This document shows, one piece after another, positions 28,979-40,114 of a stretch of 64,000 nt of DNA (position 1 is its first letter; every line of letters starts with the position of its first letter). The notes below the pieces were generated by a model that searched no databases, was not told where the DNA came from, and worked only from the letters and a program-made list of their open reading frames with translations. This stretch comes from Epithemia pelagica (lineage: Eukaryota; Bacillariophyta; Bacillariophyceae; Surirellales; Surirellaceae), in the NCBI GenBank assembly GCA_946965045.2, contig OX337229.1, positions 992,001 through 1,056,000 on the forward strand. Direction: 5' to 3'. A program made the translations under genes and the position numbers.

Positions 28979-31166
28979 CGTGCTAACCGCCTAACCTACT
29001 ACTGGTAGAAAATGAAAACAAGAATAGTTCAACTCGTCACGGTTGCTCCCGAAGGAGAGTGGGCAGTCAGAAAAGCTATATGCAGAGAAAGCATATTGTG
29101 TTTTGTCGAGAGGACTTGACACGCTGTACTGATACATCAGGAGTTAGAGTTTGCCTTCTCACTCCGCTCTTGTGTCCACAACGTCAAAAGTGTCACGCAA
29201 GGTTTAGCCATTGCTTCAGCTTTGCTTATTCGTTCCACATCCCCACTCAATGTCCATCCACCCCGTCTTCCAAGTGTCATCATCGCCATGTTTCTCTCAG
29301 CTTCTTGAAATAGGGAATATGGTCCAAACCTTTGGAAGTATTTGCTTCCCGTTTCAATCGATCGGAAAAGATGCCAATTTCTTCGTGACAGTCGTCTGCA
29401 TAAAGAACGTTGTAAAAGCCTTTAGCCGAGTTGTGCACCGCACTTATTTCGCCCCACATCCAGTCACCATATCCTTGAAAATTAGCTTTTACAACTTCGC
29501 CCAACCTGAAAATTTCATGTGTCTCGTTCATGTGGACATCGTACACTACGGGAGTTGCACCAGGCAAAGGATCGAGTTTCCCAACATCCTTTAGAAGACG
29601 CACTGCCTCGGCATGTCCAACTGATTTGACAAAGCCTTTCAGCCAAGGCCGGGCCTGGTCCGTCTCTCGGGTACCAACCTTTTCATTCATATCCTCATAT
29701 AGCGCCAAGCGATATCCAGTTCCTGGAAAAATATCACCCAAAAGTACGCGGAAAGGGTGAGTCGGTGAACATCACATGACCACAAGGCTATTGGTGCAAC
29801 AAAACTTCAGTGTGCATAGCAATGTTTTTTTGTTTTTTTCAGCCAATGGACGTACCTCGACTGTCCCGTTGCCGATATAACCACTGATCGATGGTCGCCA
29901 TGTAGTGATGTGCCATGACAGGAGTTTGATGGACTTCCAAGTAGATGTCGCTGGGACACATTTTTAGCGGTATGTGAGGATTGCCTGAATTGTCGGGATT
30001 GTCGGTAATATCTGCCAATCGCAGTCGACCAAGATCCACCAAGACTTTGTTGGGCAACCAGCGACGTCGCGTACAGTTCACTCCCCATTTCGTCAGATAG
30101 GGCATTTCATTGTAGCCGTACTTGCGCCAGCGCAAAGTTTGAAAAGAATGGGCATCAAAGCCAGAAGGTACCATCCGTCGGATATGCTTGTCCGTGCTTT
30201 CGCGAGCGGAGAATTGCTGCCGAAAGACAGGGATACACGGACTATCAAGTTCGGCAAATTGCGGGTGGGGAATGACAAGTCGGTTCAAAAGCTCGAGAGT
30301 ACTGCCGGGAGTCTCCACGGATGAAAACGACCGATTGTCGAGTTTATGAAGCGCCTTGAAAGAAGGCACCAGATACTCGTCTGTGTCGATCATTAAGGTC
30401 CAACCACGGTTAGCCTTTTTGAGAGTTTTGAGGCAAGCCACGTTAAAATGGGCCTGTCGAAACCGGTGGCGCTCCAAGATCTCCCTACCAGGTGGGCTGT
30501 CTTTCATGACGCCCTCCTGCCAGTCTGAAGGCAAAAAGTCTTCGTCCCGCCATTCTTCAATTATCATTCTGTCTCGCCATCGATCCAGTACGTGCGTAGG
30601 TTGTGTCAAACTATCGGGGTCAACGGCAACAATGACATGGGTCAAGTTGAGCGTGTGATAATGAAATGCCAGCCATTCTGCTCGTGGTAATTGTAATGAT
30701 GATTTTTGGGTCAGTAGAGACCATCAAAATTATACAAGACGAGGAAGGTGAGGTAGGGCAGTCTTTCGAAAACAGGTGCGTGAAGTCAACTACTCACAAC
30801 TCACACGTACCCTTCAACAAGTGATTGTCGTCCATAACACAGAGACAGGCGGCCGCTCCCAATGTATTGGAATGTGATGTATCAGATGTCTGAGACGACT
30901 GCACGATGTCTTCTGCTGTGTAAGTTCCCTGCGGATGCATGGCCTGTCGAATGTTGAACGGCATAGCGTGATTCATCGGATCCAACTCTATGAAAAAGCT
31001 GATCCACATGCATGAGACTGCAGCGCAGACCGACATTGCCCCAAAGGTAGCTGCCAAAAAGTCCCGTCGCCGCATTCGAAAGATCCTTTTCATAGTACTG
31101 GTGTTGGGCATTCTATGTTTAACCGCCATGCTCACAAGGGATTCATGATTCATGCGAGACGGTGAT
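28979..31166. repeat. Direct segmental duplication, copy 2
   Basis: Second copy of the 23181-25413 segment, same orientation, about 5.7 kb away. Exon lengths are identical to copy 1. By eye the copies differ at about 14 of 106 residues in exon 1, 17 of about 274 in exon 2 and 1 of 147 in exon 3. Confidence 0.85.
29280..31153 (-). CDS. GT92-like glycosyltransferase with Tudor-like C-terminus, copy 2
   Basis: Exons 30811-31153, 29856-30677 and 29280-29722, with introns of 133 bp each. Both donors are GTACGT. Reading frames and splice phases match copy 1. The first in-frame ATG is at 31153, giving 535 residues. The ATG homologous to copy 1's start is 31129 (527 residues). The extra eight residues (MNHESLVS) exist because a 7-bp tandem duplication (ATTCATG, 31141-31154) brought the upstream ATG into frame. 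Catalytic landmarks are intact: EWLAFHYH, DTDEY and VHQTPV. The Tudor-like exon 3 is nearly identical to copy 1. Both copies look functional. Confidence 0.82.
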
Positions 31167-31564
31167 GGAGAAGGGAGAATGGATCAGCTCCGGCTAAAAA
31201 ATGAGGGCTCGGTAAGCGTTGCGCACCGGCTCAGGCTCAACCGTCCGATGTACAGTAATAAATACGTAGGGCATATATCTTCATTATTTTCTAGTGTACC
31301 GGCATAAGCGTGAGAATTGAGAATGGAAGCATCTTTCCATTCCCATATACGAGTAGGGTTAGAATTAGTGGGAGCAGTGGGATACAATAGAGTTGGGAGT
31401 CGGAAATTGAAAACCATAACCATGGGGGTTGCCTATTTCGAAAGAACTCTGTGCCAGTGTTGTTCTATCTGATTCACTATTCTTTACATCATATGCTGCA
31501 CTTCTATCCCATATTCCCAAGTGCTTCCCCATGAGTTTCGAGTTCTAGCGTCCCTTTTGCGTCT
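31167..31564. other. Intergenic region, glycosyltransferase copy 2 to HSF gene
   Basis: About 400 bp. Promoter of the glycosyltransferase and 3' flank of the HSF gene are expected here. No gene seen. Confidence 0.4.
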
Positions 31565-33931
31565 TTACGGCGTTGCAGTGGCAGCAGCAGGTCCACTAGA
31601 AGGAGCCACGGATGCGGTTGCAGCAGGTCCCGGGGACGCGGTTGGTGCAGCAGTGATGGCAGGTGGAGGAGACTGCGGTGCTTCGGTCGAAGGAAAGTGC
31701 ACAATGGGACTGCCCTTGTCAGTCCCACCTTGTGGTTGCTGCTTCAATGCTGATCGAAGAGGACTAGATGCCACGGTTGATGGCATCACTGGCGCAGACG
31801 ATGAGATTGTGGCTGTCTCACTGCGAGACATTGGTGAGCCCGCCGCTGAGGACATGCGCGAAGAGGAGTTTGACACCATCATTGCAACGCTCCCACTGCG
31901 ACGACCGCGATTGCTCACCACTCGAAAGTTGCCTCCTGAAGGACGAACGGCATGAGGAGCCACGACCCGACGATTCAACGAGGAATTGGGCGTGACGGTA
32001 GCCGGGTAGCGCGAAGAAAGACGCTGTGCAGGAAGACGAGCCGCTCCTCTTCCGGATCGAACGCGGACGGGAGAGTAAGCAGGCAAGGCGGATGGGCCTG
32101 ATGCTTCTGGCATCCATGCAGTCGTCAGCCCAAGATGAGATGGGTATTGATGCCCCACATAGTTATCATCTTGTTGTCTGTAAGGAATGTACAAGTTCGA
32201 CTGGGGTTGGACGGACCAAATTCCACTTGGTGATGTTGTGGCGGTTGTCGGTGCTGGTGCAGCCGAGGCGGCCGTGGACAACTCGTCTCTGCTAGTGGCA
32301 CTGCTACTGCTGTTCTTGAGAGAACTTTTGGTAGCATTGTCAGAAGCTTGCGGTTTCGATTCATGTTCTTCCTCCGCTGGGTTGCCAGCGGCATCTCCAA
32401 GGGAAGGTACTTGTAGAATCGAGGGAGTCCCCGCTGTGCTTCGGCTCTTCTTGCTGCATTCTTCGTCATGGCTGCTTGTGCTCAAACTTCCACTGGACTT
32501 GACTTCTCTTAGTCTTCGAATCTCCTTAGAAAGATGAGGAAAGCCCCTTCGGAAAAGCTGAAACAATCAAGAGAAATTTTGTGTTAGATCATCTTGTTTC
32601 CGAGGCTCTTTGCACCACCAATTCATTGCCATGATAGAACTTACCGTATGTACATATGCCCCTGCATCGTTTCCGTTGCTAACCTCTGTGAAGCCCCAAG
32701 CAGAGATTTCGGACAAGAAAGTATCGACCGATGCACCCCCAAAATGTTTCGGGAGAACAGATTTCCGCAAGGCATCCCATCGTACGATTCTCCAGGCTTT
32801 TCCATTGTTGCACCATTGCAGAACACCCTCGTCTTCGGCCGAAGCGGCATCCAAGAGATCGTACAACTGTGAAGGAAAGTGCCGTACAGTAGTCACCGTT
32901 TTCGGAGGTGCAGTCGCAATGCCGGCAATGGTCTTGCCTTCTGTGATCTTGGCAGTTTCCGGTAAGGCTTGCCCTCCCTTGAGTTGATCATCGGCGTACG
33001 ATGAACCATGACTCGCGTGAGATCGATCCGGAGACCAAGTGTTGGCGCCTGCCGTTTTGCTCCCGTGCGACACTGGGCTGACGTGATAGGATGAATGTTC
33101 CCCGTCCTCTTGTGGCGCGTGTTGTTTGGTGCGAAGCCAAATCTCCGAGACCATTTTTCGCTTCTTGAAGGGTACTTTCGTTGATTCAGTGGTAGGGGCG
33201 CCGTTTCCGCTGGGCGAACCTGTCTCAAGCTCTTCATCCGCCTCACCGTCAGAAGAAGGTGACTGGGGAGCTTTTCTTTTTTCCTTGGAGAGAGTTCTTC
33301 CAGATGCCAACAGCATCACCGAATGTGCCGCGGCGTGTTGACTGTCAAAGGAACCAGCCGTAGAACGGTTGGTTTGTTTCGTAGTTGTTGCAGTCTCGTC
33401 GTCAGATGAAGCTCCATTTGAGTGTTCAGGTGTTGCATAAACCTTGGGTGTGACGGTGCTGCTGTTGCAGCTGCTCGAAAGTGGTACGGTTGTCACAACG
33501 GCAGTGGGAGAGAGGCTACTTGCATCCTCAGCATGGGCCATCGACGGTACCATGTGAACCGAGGGTGTCAAATGAGCCGCCGTCGTTGGTGGAGCAGTCA
33601 TGGGTGCAGCAGCATGGTGAAGGGGGTGCAGTTGATGGGCTGGTAGAGCGTGGTGATGAGGGTGAGTGCCTGCCGGGACATACACAGTGTAAATGGTGCT
33701 TCCAGGAATGGGCATTGCCGTAGGAGCAGCACCACGATGAATTACGGGAGGTCCTTGTGGCAACGCTGTGAAAGGGACAGACAAGGGAGCAGTCCCTCGA
33801 AAATGTGTGGCTAGTACTGCCGATGGCGCAGCCGTGGTTGGTGTCGGTCTGATGATCCTCGCATCCGACAACGGAAATACATGTTCTTGTGGCTGAGGCA
33901 TTGTGCTGGTGCTTGTGTTATTGTGTGGCAT
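31565..33931 (-). CDS. HSF-type transcription factor, long disordered N-terminus
   Basis: Two exons, 32645-33931 and 31565-32557. The 87-bp intron has a GTAAGT donor and TTTCAG acceptor (phase 0); 759 residues. The HSF DNA-binding domain spans the intron, about residues 342-447: RHFPSQLYDLLD, VLQWCNNGKAWRIVRWDAL, SVLPKHFGGASVDTFLSEISAWGF, then LFRRGFPHLSKEIRRL from exon 2. The recognition-helix segment (DTFLSEISAWGF) departs from the usual SFVRQLNxYGF, so target preference may differ. N- and C-terminal regions are Ala/Pro/Ser/Thr-rich, typical of activation or regulatory regions. Most animal HSFs put the domain at the N-terminus; here ~340 residues precede it. No obvious heptad oligomerisation domain follows. 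Confidence 0.87.
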
Positions 33932-34839
33932 TGTCTCTCAACTCTTCGAACGATAAAACACACAGGTTCTTCGATGACAGAATCAAACTTCGCGGTGGTT
34001 AGCGTTGAGAGTATGGTTGTTCACTCTTGCCTCTTGTCAAGAAGTCAACGTTGGTAAATATGACACCACAAATGTTTTGGGGATCTTGCTCACCGATCGG
34101 TTGGCTTTTAGTTGGCTTTGAGAGACGACTGCATCCCCATACTATTTGATATTGGTCCGTACACATGGGTCTTGTGGGATGACTGGATTTGGAGATCTTG
34201 TTGTCCAACGGCCTCGACCATCGAAAACGTAGTCTCATCAGGCGTGAATCGTCCCCTAAGTAAATTTTCTCAACGGCCATTACTTAGAGATTGGCGTCTT
34301 GTCCTCTTTGGCATGGCGCACCCATTCACTAAAGCCTTTGCTAGTGCACTCCATCTCTATACAATGGCCGCGTCCCGCTTCAACGGACCAACAGCCTTCG
34401 AAAGTTGTATCTACGTCGCGCCAGCCATTCTTGAGAGGAGCGACCCGTTCGGTCGCAATCTCCAGCGCTAAACACTGATTCTCCGTTTAGTGGGTTATTT
34501 GTTCTATCATTCTTGGAGCGCCTGGTATTTAATCTGGGTCACGGGGGCCGTCCATCAACGGTCAGTCTTGTGGACGGAAAAACTGGATCAAACGGATACA
34601 CGGAAGTGGGGGCATCTCAGACTCAACGGGCAACGGGCGTGCTCCATAGATTCCGTTTACAAGACTTGGTCTTCCCTTCCGCTTTTCTCTTGCGGGGGAG
34701 TTGGGGACTTCGCACTTTGCTATTGCTTTCTGTTGGGGCAATAGGAACCATCTAAGGAAAAAATCGTTTTGGGTACACTCGTGCACGTCAACTGACATTG
34801 TCATAACGCGGGCTCTACGCGACTGCGGATTTTGGGGGA

Positions 34840-34896
34840 CTGATTTCCGTTCAAACAATGGGGCAGCAGAGATCTGCATGGTTGAACGGAAATCAG
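34840..34896. repeat. 15-bp perfect inverted repeat (hairpin)
   Basis: CTGATTTCCGTTCAA at 34840-34854 and its exact reverse complement at 34882-34896, separated by 27 bp that contain a smaller GCAG/CTGC stem. It could form a cruciform or RNA hairpin. No association with a gene is evident. Confidence 0.6.
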
Positions 34897-35014
34897 ACAC
34901 CCTTCCCATGGAACAACGGAAGGCGCACATCAATTCAACGGATCCCTTTCCACGAATGTGCAAACATGCCAAAAAGCGCCCCAGGAAAGAGGTCACATGT
35001 CAAATTACAAGGTT

Positions 35015-35102
35015 CCCCCTTTCCCTTTCCCTTTCCCCTTTCGCCAGAATTTGAATCGGGACCCTTGATCCTTCATGGTTATGGTTATGGTTATGGTTAT
35101 GG
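35015..35102. repeat. Two adjacent microsatellites, (CCCTTT)n-like and (ATGGTT)n
   Basis: A pyrimidine tract of TTTCCC units at 35015-35042, and four and a half copies of ATGGTT at 35075-35102. Simple repeats, no coding role. Confidence 0.8.
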
Positions 35103-36101
35103 TCTAATCCCCCAACGAAAATGACCAGATACTGGACTCGGAACTTAACCATTTGATTGCCCTTCCCCCAATAATGGGGATGCCTCAAGAACTGCTATTG
35201 CTATTGGTCTACCTACTTCGAACGCAACGGCCAAAGCACACGCTTTTCAAATAATACAATCCCTTGAACCACACGACTAGCGACTACTACGGATTTCGAA
35301 TTTCGAACCGAGTCTCTCAAGGAAACGGTGCCACAACCAAAAACGCAACAAGAAGGGAGTAGGAAGTAGGACCCAATTTGTGTGTTGCCATTTGCCATCC
35401 GTTATCCGTTGGGCATGCCTGAGTGTATCGTTTGCAAGACAAGGCAATCGTGCTAGACACCAGACGGGTTCGACGTTTGTTGCTCAAGGGATCGAAAAGA
35501 TAGAGATTAAGGTATAGTCTGGCTCTAACCACCAGCATCAAGACAAAGATTCCCATTTTGGCGACAATAGACATAAGTGCCAACCAACATGACCTAGCGA
35601 CGGGGATGGGCAACGGAATGGAAAAGTCTCCTCTCCGAATTGTGTCCCATAAAACATACCGATGACACAATACGCAAAACATTGATACGGCATATTGTCG
35701 AGAACAAAAAGTTTATCTATGGTTATCAAGAAAGGCAAACTTACCTCGTCTGCTAAACGTAGATCCAAAGGTGTTTGGGTGTCTTGTGAAATGAGAGTAA
35801 AAAGTTCGTCCTTGTTTGCTAGAAGTATGCTTCATAGTGTGAAAGCATAGCTTAAACAATCATGGAAATGTTCAAGAAATTTCTTTTTCTTATCCAACAT
35901 CCAACTTTGTTTCTGGAACGGTAGGTAGTCTCTTGAGACCATCTCCGTCACCACCTCGGCACCAGTCCCAACGCCAAAGCCATTGTGCCGATGGAATCCT
36001 AGCTATATGTGCGACTTAGATTCGATTGACGATTGGTATGCGACTGAGTCGCTGTCTGTCTGTGGTCGGGCAAAGAGTTGTTTCTCAACTTTCAACCATT
36101 C

Positions 36102-39100
36102 ATGTCAAGAGTTTTTCGATTCTCGACCATGACACAAGAAGAAGAAGGGGACGTGAATCTGCGCTTGTCCGAGACAGCCAAGAAAGAGGATCATGAATCC
36201 CAAGGAAGTCGTAAATCATCAAGAATCGAAGATGAACTGAAACCGATAAGTTCGGAAGAAGAAGATGATAATGATGTACCAGGACAAACTCCAGGATCCA
36301 GAACCTTGTCGACGGCTCCTCCAGCATGTACATCGTCTCGTTTCTTTTCGCCTTATAGGACGTTGGGTATCGTGAGTAGTGGTAGCCCATTCTTTCTGGT
36401 GCCACATGACCATTCAGGAAATGCAATGGTGGCTTTGCCCATTGGCGATCGATTTCAGTTTATGCGCACGGATCATTTAAGGCCCTCCCTTGTGAGTCAA
36501 TCCGTTCCAAGCAGTTTGACTGGAGGGAAACATAAGAGAAGCGGACGGCAAGAAATTTCTCATATGGTCACCGATGCCACTTTGTCTATATCCGTTGTGG
36601 CCCATGGACGACGACCTGGTGGCTCGAAAAGCACCTTCTTGGACTCTTCATACTATGCCGATCGAATATCCTTGTTTTCGAGAACACAACCGCTAGACAC
36701 CAAGTCTCTTCTTGGAAACAGAAAGGACTGGTGTATTCAAGATCTGGTTCATCTTGGTCGCGTGAAACAACGAATGAGTGGTGAAAAAGAAGGAAAATTG
36801 GAAAATGTTGCAGTGGTCGCAGTCATTCTGGGTCGCTTAGACTCTGCACAGGAGACGATGCAAAGTGTTCCGGTCGTTGGTGATGATGATGATGACGACA
36901 ATTCAACAGAAGAAGGTGGCTCTGATAGCAGCGAAAGTGAAGGTGACGATGATTCCTCATCCAGCGAAGATGATGATGACGACCCTCAATGTCATTGTGA
37001 AGTCGTCGTCGTGGTTGCCTCTCGCAATGACATGACGATCCAAAATCGCATTCCTCTGTCTAGTGCCCCCAATTTTTCTCCCCTCGTCGCAGTTCATCCT
37101 TCAACTTACTTGAACAAAATCGTTGTGGCAGGCTATGATACCGTCAAAAGACGAGCAGCCATGATTCTTTTGAATATACGCTCGGGAAAAATCATACACA
37201 CATTTCAATGTCTGAACTCGTCGTCTAAAGACGGTTCCAGGATTACAACTCTTGCTCAGTCTCCGGCCGTGGATACAGTTGCGGTAGGGACAAATCATGG
37301 AATTGTCCACTTGGTAAACCTCCGTCATGACAAGAAGCTCTTCTCGTTGGAGCACAAAACTAAAAAAAGCAATAAACCAACACAGATTACTTCGGTTTCC
37401 TTCCGAACCGATGCTTCAGCCTTACAGTATTCGACTGCGCCCATGGCTGTCGGACGTCAAGATGGGACCATAACAATTTGGGATTTGACGCCTCCCGAGG
37501 ATCCATCCATGGATCGCAGCATTCTTCATGAAATGCAAAATGTACATCCACCGGGTGGTATCTCAAAATTGCAATTCTTGCCTCAAGAACCGCTGCTTTT
37601 GTCAACTGGAACGCAGTCAAATGCAATTATCATGCACATTTTCGATAACCCAGACCATTCAGGAAGAATACTTCGCATGCGCAAAGGCCATACAGCGCCA
37701 CCGCGCTTTATCCAATACCTGCACCCTGGAACTGGAGCCGGAGGTGGAATCCTAGCCAATGCTTCAGATGGTACTGATGCCGCAGCTTGTCAGATATTGT
37801 CTGGGGGAGGCCGTGACCGAACTCTTCGAGTCTTTTCGACCGCACGAACCGTCTCTGACAAGGAGTATGGTCAAGGACGGGGTTTGGTGAAAAAGGCAAA
37901 GCGATTGGGAATGGAAAGCACGACAGACCTCTTGCTTCCTCCGCTCACGTCCATGGCCACCTCAGAAGCTCGAAGTCGAGATTGGGGTGATCTCGTCACC
38001 ATTCACGAAAATCACTCGTTTGCCTATGTTTGGAATACGCGGAGGGGAGCACAGTCAGGACCGGTTCTCCGACAAGAAAAGTGGAATGTTAGTACAATGA
38101 AAGTCCCGCCTCCGTCCCATACGCATGCCACGAGTGTCGCAATATCGGCCTGTGGTAACTTTGCGCTAGTTGGTTCCCGAGGGGGAAGAGTATACAAGTA
38201 CAACATCCAAAGTGGCATTCCGAGGGGCTCCTATCCGAAACACGGTGACGAAGAAGCTGAAAGAAAGAAAAATCGTTCTTTCGTCCCTGGGGATGTAGGC
38301 CGTGCTGTGAAAGCTCTGGACAAAAGCAAGAAACTCACGAGCCGACCATCCAACCTCGACAAGATGGAGCTGGATGCTGAACAGAGGAAAAAGCAAGAAA
38401 AAAGGCTGCAAAAGAAGCTTAACGATGCCTCTCACTTGGGATTTGCCGTATCAGGATTGGCAGTTGACGCAATCAACAAAACCTTGATATCAGTGGGTAT
38501 GGATGGCAAGCTGATTCTATGGAATTTGGTGACTCATTTGCCCCATAAGAAATCCCCATTTAATCTTGCCTCTCCTGCGACGAAATTGCGTCTAGTGCGA
38601 GATTCCGGTCTTGCAGCTATCGCCTTGAAAGACTTCTCTGTCCTTGTTTTTGACACCTTGACTCAATCCATAATTCGAAGGTTCGGAATCGAAGGATCAC
38701 AATCTGCTCACCAAGGGCCCATAAGTGACGTTGGTTTCAGCCCAGATGGACGAAGTTTGTATACCGCGTCTATGGACTCGACATTGCGGGTTTGGGATGT
38801 GCCAACAGATTCCTGTGTTGATTGGCTACGTTTCAAAACCCCACCGACGTCGATTGCTGTCAGCCCGACCGGAGAATTCATCGCTACCGTGCATACCGGT
38901 AGTATTGGCCTCTCTGTTTGGTGCGACCGTAGCTTTTACGAAATCGTGTACACGGAGGGTGAACCACCCAAAGAGGCAGCCCATATGGACGAACCTACTC
39001 CTCTTGCCGACCAGTGGGATGCATCTCATTCCGATGGACGAGTCGCTCATGTAAGGCCAATCCAAACACGAGAGGAGAGTGCCGTCACGGAATCAAGCGG

Positions 39101-39992
39101 TCCGCCTCAGGCAAAACACGAAGGTATCGTTACTTTGTCGGGACTCGCGCCATCGCACTGGAAGAATCTTTTTAGCTTGGAGCTGGTGAAACAAAGAAAC
39201 AAACCTAAAGAGGCCCCGAAGAAACCTCCTTCTGCTCCATTTTTTCTTCAGTGGCGAGCTGGAGAAGCCGTTGTACCTGGGGAAGATACTAAATCGCAAG
39301 ATGAAGAAGGGGGCGAATCGAAATCCGAGGATTGGGCCGGTGTATGGAGCGATGACGACGGTGATGGTGACGCTGGCAACAATGCTTCCATAACTGAAGC
39401 GCAGTTATCAGAACTGGTTCGTGAGGACAAGAGAAGAATTGGGTCCGATGAAAACGATGATAAACCACCTTCGCAGAAGAGAAGAAAAACAGTTCGGCAC
39501 GCCCGTTCACACCTTTCATCTCTTCTCTTGACATGTAGTGATGAACAAAAAGAAAGTCCCGAAGAACAGAAGAGAAAGTACAGTAGAGTGAGTGAATACA
39601 TCGCTACTCTTGGACCGTCGGCGATTGACGTTGCGCTTTCGACTTTATGTCATGGTCAACATGATCTCGAGGAAGGTCTACCGTTGCTAATTTTAGCTGC
39701 AGAATGGCTTCTGGAAGAGACGCGTACAAGAGAACGTTTTGAAGCCGTTAACGCATATCTTCACCGCTTTCTCCACCTTCACGCTTCAATCGTTGCTGGG
39801 GTTGACGACAGCCCAGGTCCCCGTAGTGACTCAGAAGACGGCAGCAATGTTCACGAACATTCCGAGCAACTGAAGCAATTGAGAATGGTTGTATCTGAAC
39901 TACGGGGGCAGCAGTCTGAATCAACTATCGCGCTACGGAACAAAATGCAGAAGGCAACTTGCATGCTACGTCATTTATCGAGAATGGTTTAA
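36102..39992 (+). CDS. UTP21: U3 snoRNP / SSU processome WD40 protein UTP21 (WDR36)
   Basis: 1296 residues from the ATG at 36102; the ATG at 36129 is an alternative with a good context. Two beta-propellers are indicated by WD-like repeats: AVGRQDGTITIWDLTPP, ILSGGGRDRTLRVFSTAR, GDLVTIHENHSFAYVWNTRRG, ACGNFALVGSRGGRVYKYNIQSG, LISVGMDGKLILWNL and GRSLYTASMDSTLRVWDV. The C-terminal Utp21 domain (DVALSTLCHGQHDLEEGLPLLI onward, with FEAVNAYLHRFLHLH) fixes the identity. It acts in the nucleolus in early 18S rRNA processing. It is longer than human WDR36 (about 950) because of acidic N-terminal, middle (DDDDDDNSTEEGGSDSSESEG) and pre-C-terminal insertions. Confidence 0.93.
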   Translation: MSRVFRFSTMTQEEEGDVNLRLSETAKKEDHESQGSRKSSRIEDELKPISSEEEDDNDVPGQTPGSRTLSTAPPACTSSRFFSPYRTLGIVSSGSPFFLVPHDHSGNAMVALPIGDRFQFMRTDHLRPSLVSQSVPSSLTGGKHKRSGRQEISHMVTDATLSISVVAHGRRPGGSKSTFLDSSYYADRISLFSRTQPLDTKSLLGNRKDWCIQDLVHLGRVKQRMSGEKEGKLENVAVVAVILGRLDSAQETMQSVPVVGDDDDDDNSTEEGGSDSSESEGDDDSSSSEDDDDDPQCHCEVVVVVASRNDMTIQNRIPLSSAPNFSPLVAVHPSTYLNKIVVAGYDTVKRRAAMILLNIRSGKIIHTFQCLNSSSKDGSRITTLAQSPAVDTVAVGTNHGIVHLVNLRHDKKLFSLEHKTKKSNKPTQITSVSFRTDASALQYSTAPMAVGRQDGTITIWDLTPPEDPSMDRSILHEMQNVHPPGGISKLQFLPQEPLLLSTGTQSNAIIMHIFDNPDHSGRILRMRKGHTAPPRFIQYLHPGTGAGGGILANASDGTDAAACQILSGGGRDRTLRVFSTARTVSDKEYGQGRGLVKKAKRLGMESTTDLLLPPLTSMATSEARSRDWGDLVTIHENHSFAYVWNTRRGAQSGPVLRQEKWNVSTMKVPPPSHTHATSVAISACGNFALVGSRGGRVYKYNIQSGIPRGSYPKHGDEEAERKKNRSFVPGDVGRAVKALDKSKKLTSRPSNLDKMELDAEQRKKQEKRLQKKLNDASHLGFAVSGLAVDAINKTLISVGMDGKLILWNLVTHLPHKKSPFNLASPATKLRLVRDSGLAAIALKDFSVLVFDTLTQSIIRRFGIEGSQSAHQGPISDVGFSPDGRSLYTASMDSTLRVWDVPTDSCVDWLRFKTPPTSIAVSPTGEFIATVHTGSIGLSVWCDRSFYEIVYTEGEPPKEAAHMDEPTPLADQWDASHSDGRVAHVRPIQTREESAVTESSGPPQAKHEGIVTLSGLAPSHWKNLFSLELVKQRNKPKEAPKKPPSAPFFLQWRAGEAVVPGEDTKSQDEEGGESKSEDWAGVWSDDDGDGDAGNNASITEAQLSELVREDKRRIGSDENDDKPPSQKRRKTVRHARSHLSSLLLTCSDEQKESPEEQKRKYSRVSEYIATLGPSAIDVALSTLCHGQHDLEEGLPLLILAAEWLLEETRTRERFEAVNAYLHRFLHLHASIVAGVDDSPGPRSDSEDGSNVHEHSEQLKQLRMVVSELRGQQSESTIALRNKMQKATCMLRHLSRMV

Positions 39993-40114
39993 TGCTATTA
40001 GTAGCTTTGAAGTTTAATCTCGTGCAATGGCATACGACGACTGAGTTGTGGTGTAGCAGATAGGAGCCCTAGCTGTCTATTGTCGTGTGAAGTCCTGAAG
40101 TGTGTGCGAAGTTT

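Larger units (their letters stand above)
33932..36101. other. Long intergenic region with microsatellites and a hairpin
   Basis: About 2.2 kb without a confident gene. It holds a CCCTTT-type repeat (35015-35042), an (ATGGTT)n array (35075-35102) and an inverted repeat at 34840-34896. Near the UTP21 start, two exon-like minus-strand pieces are visible (about 35758-35821 and 35845-36000) with plausible splice signals, but no complete gene could be assembled. Confidence 0.4.

Noticed and set aside
34562-34996. 144-codon minus frame
   Set aside because: Overlaps other frames of similar length, no start context, no hydrophobic or domain pattern; includes the hairpin.
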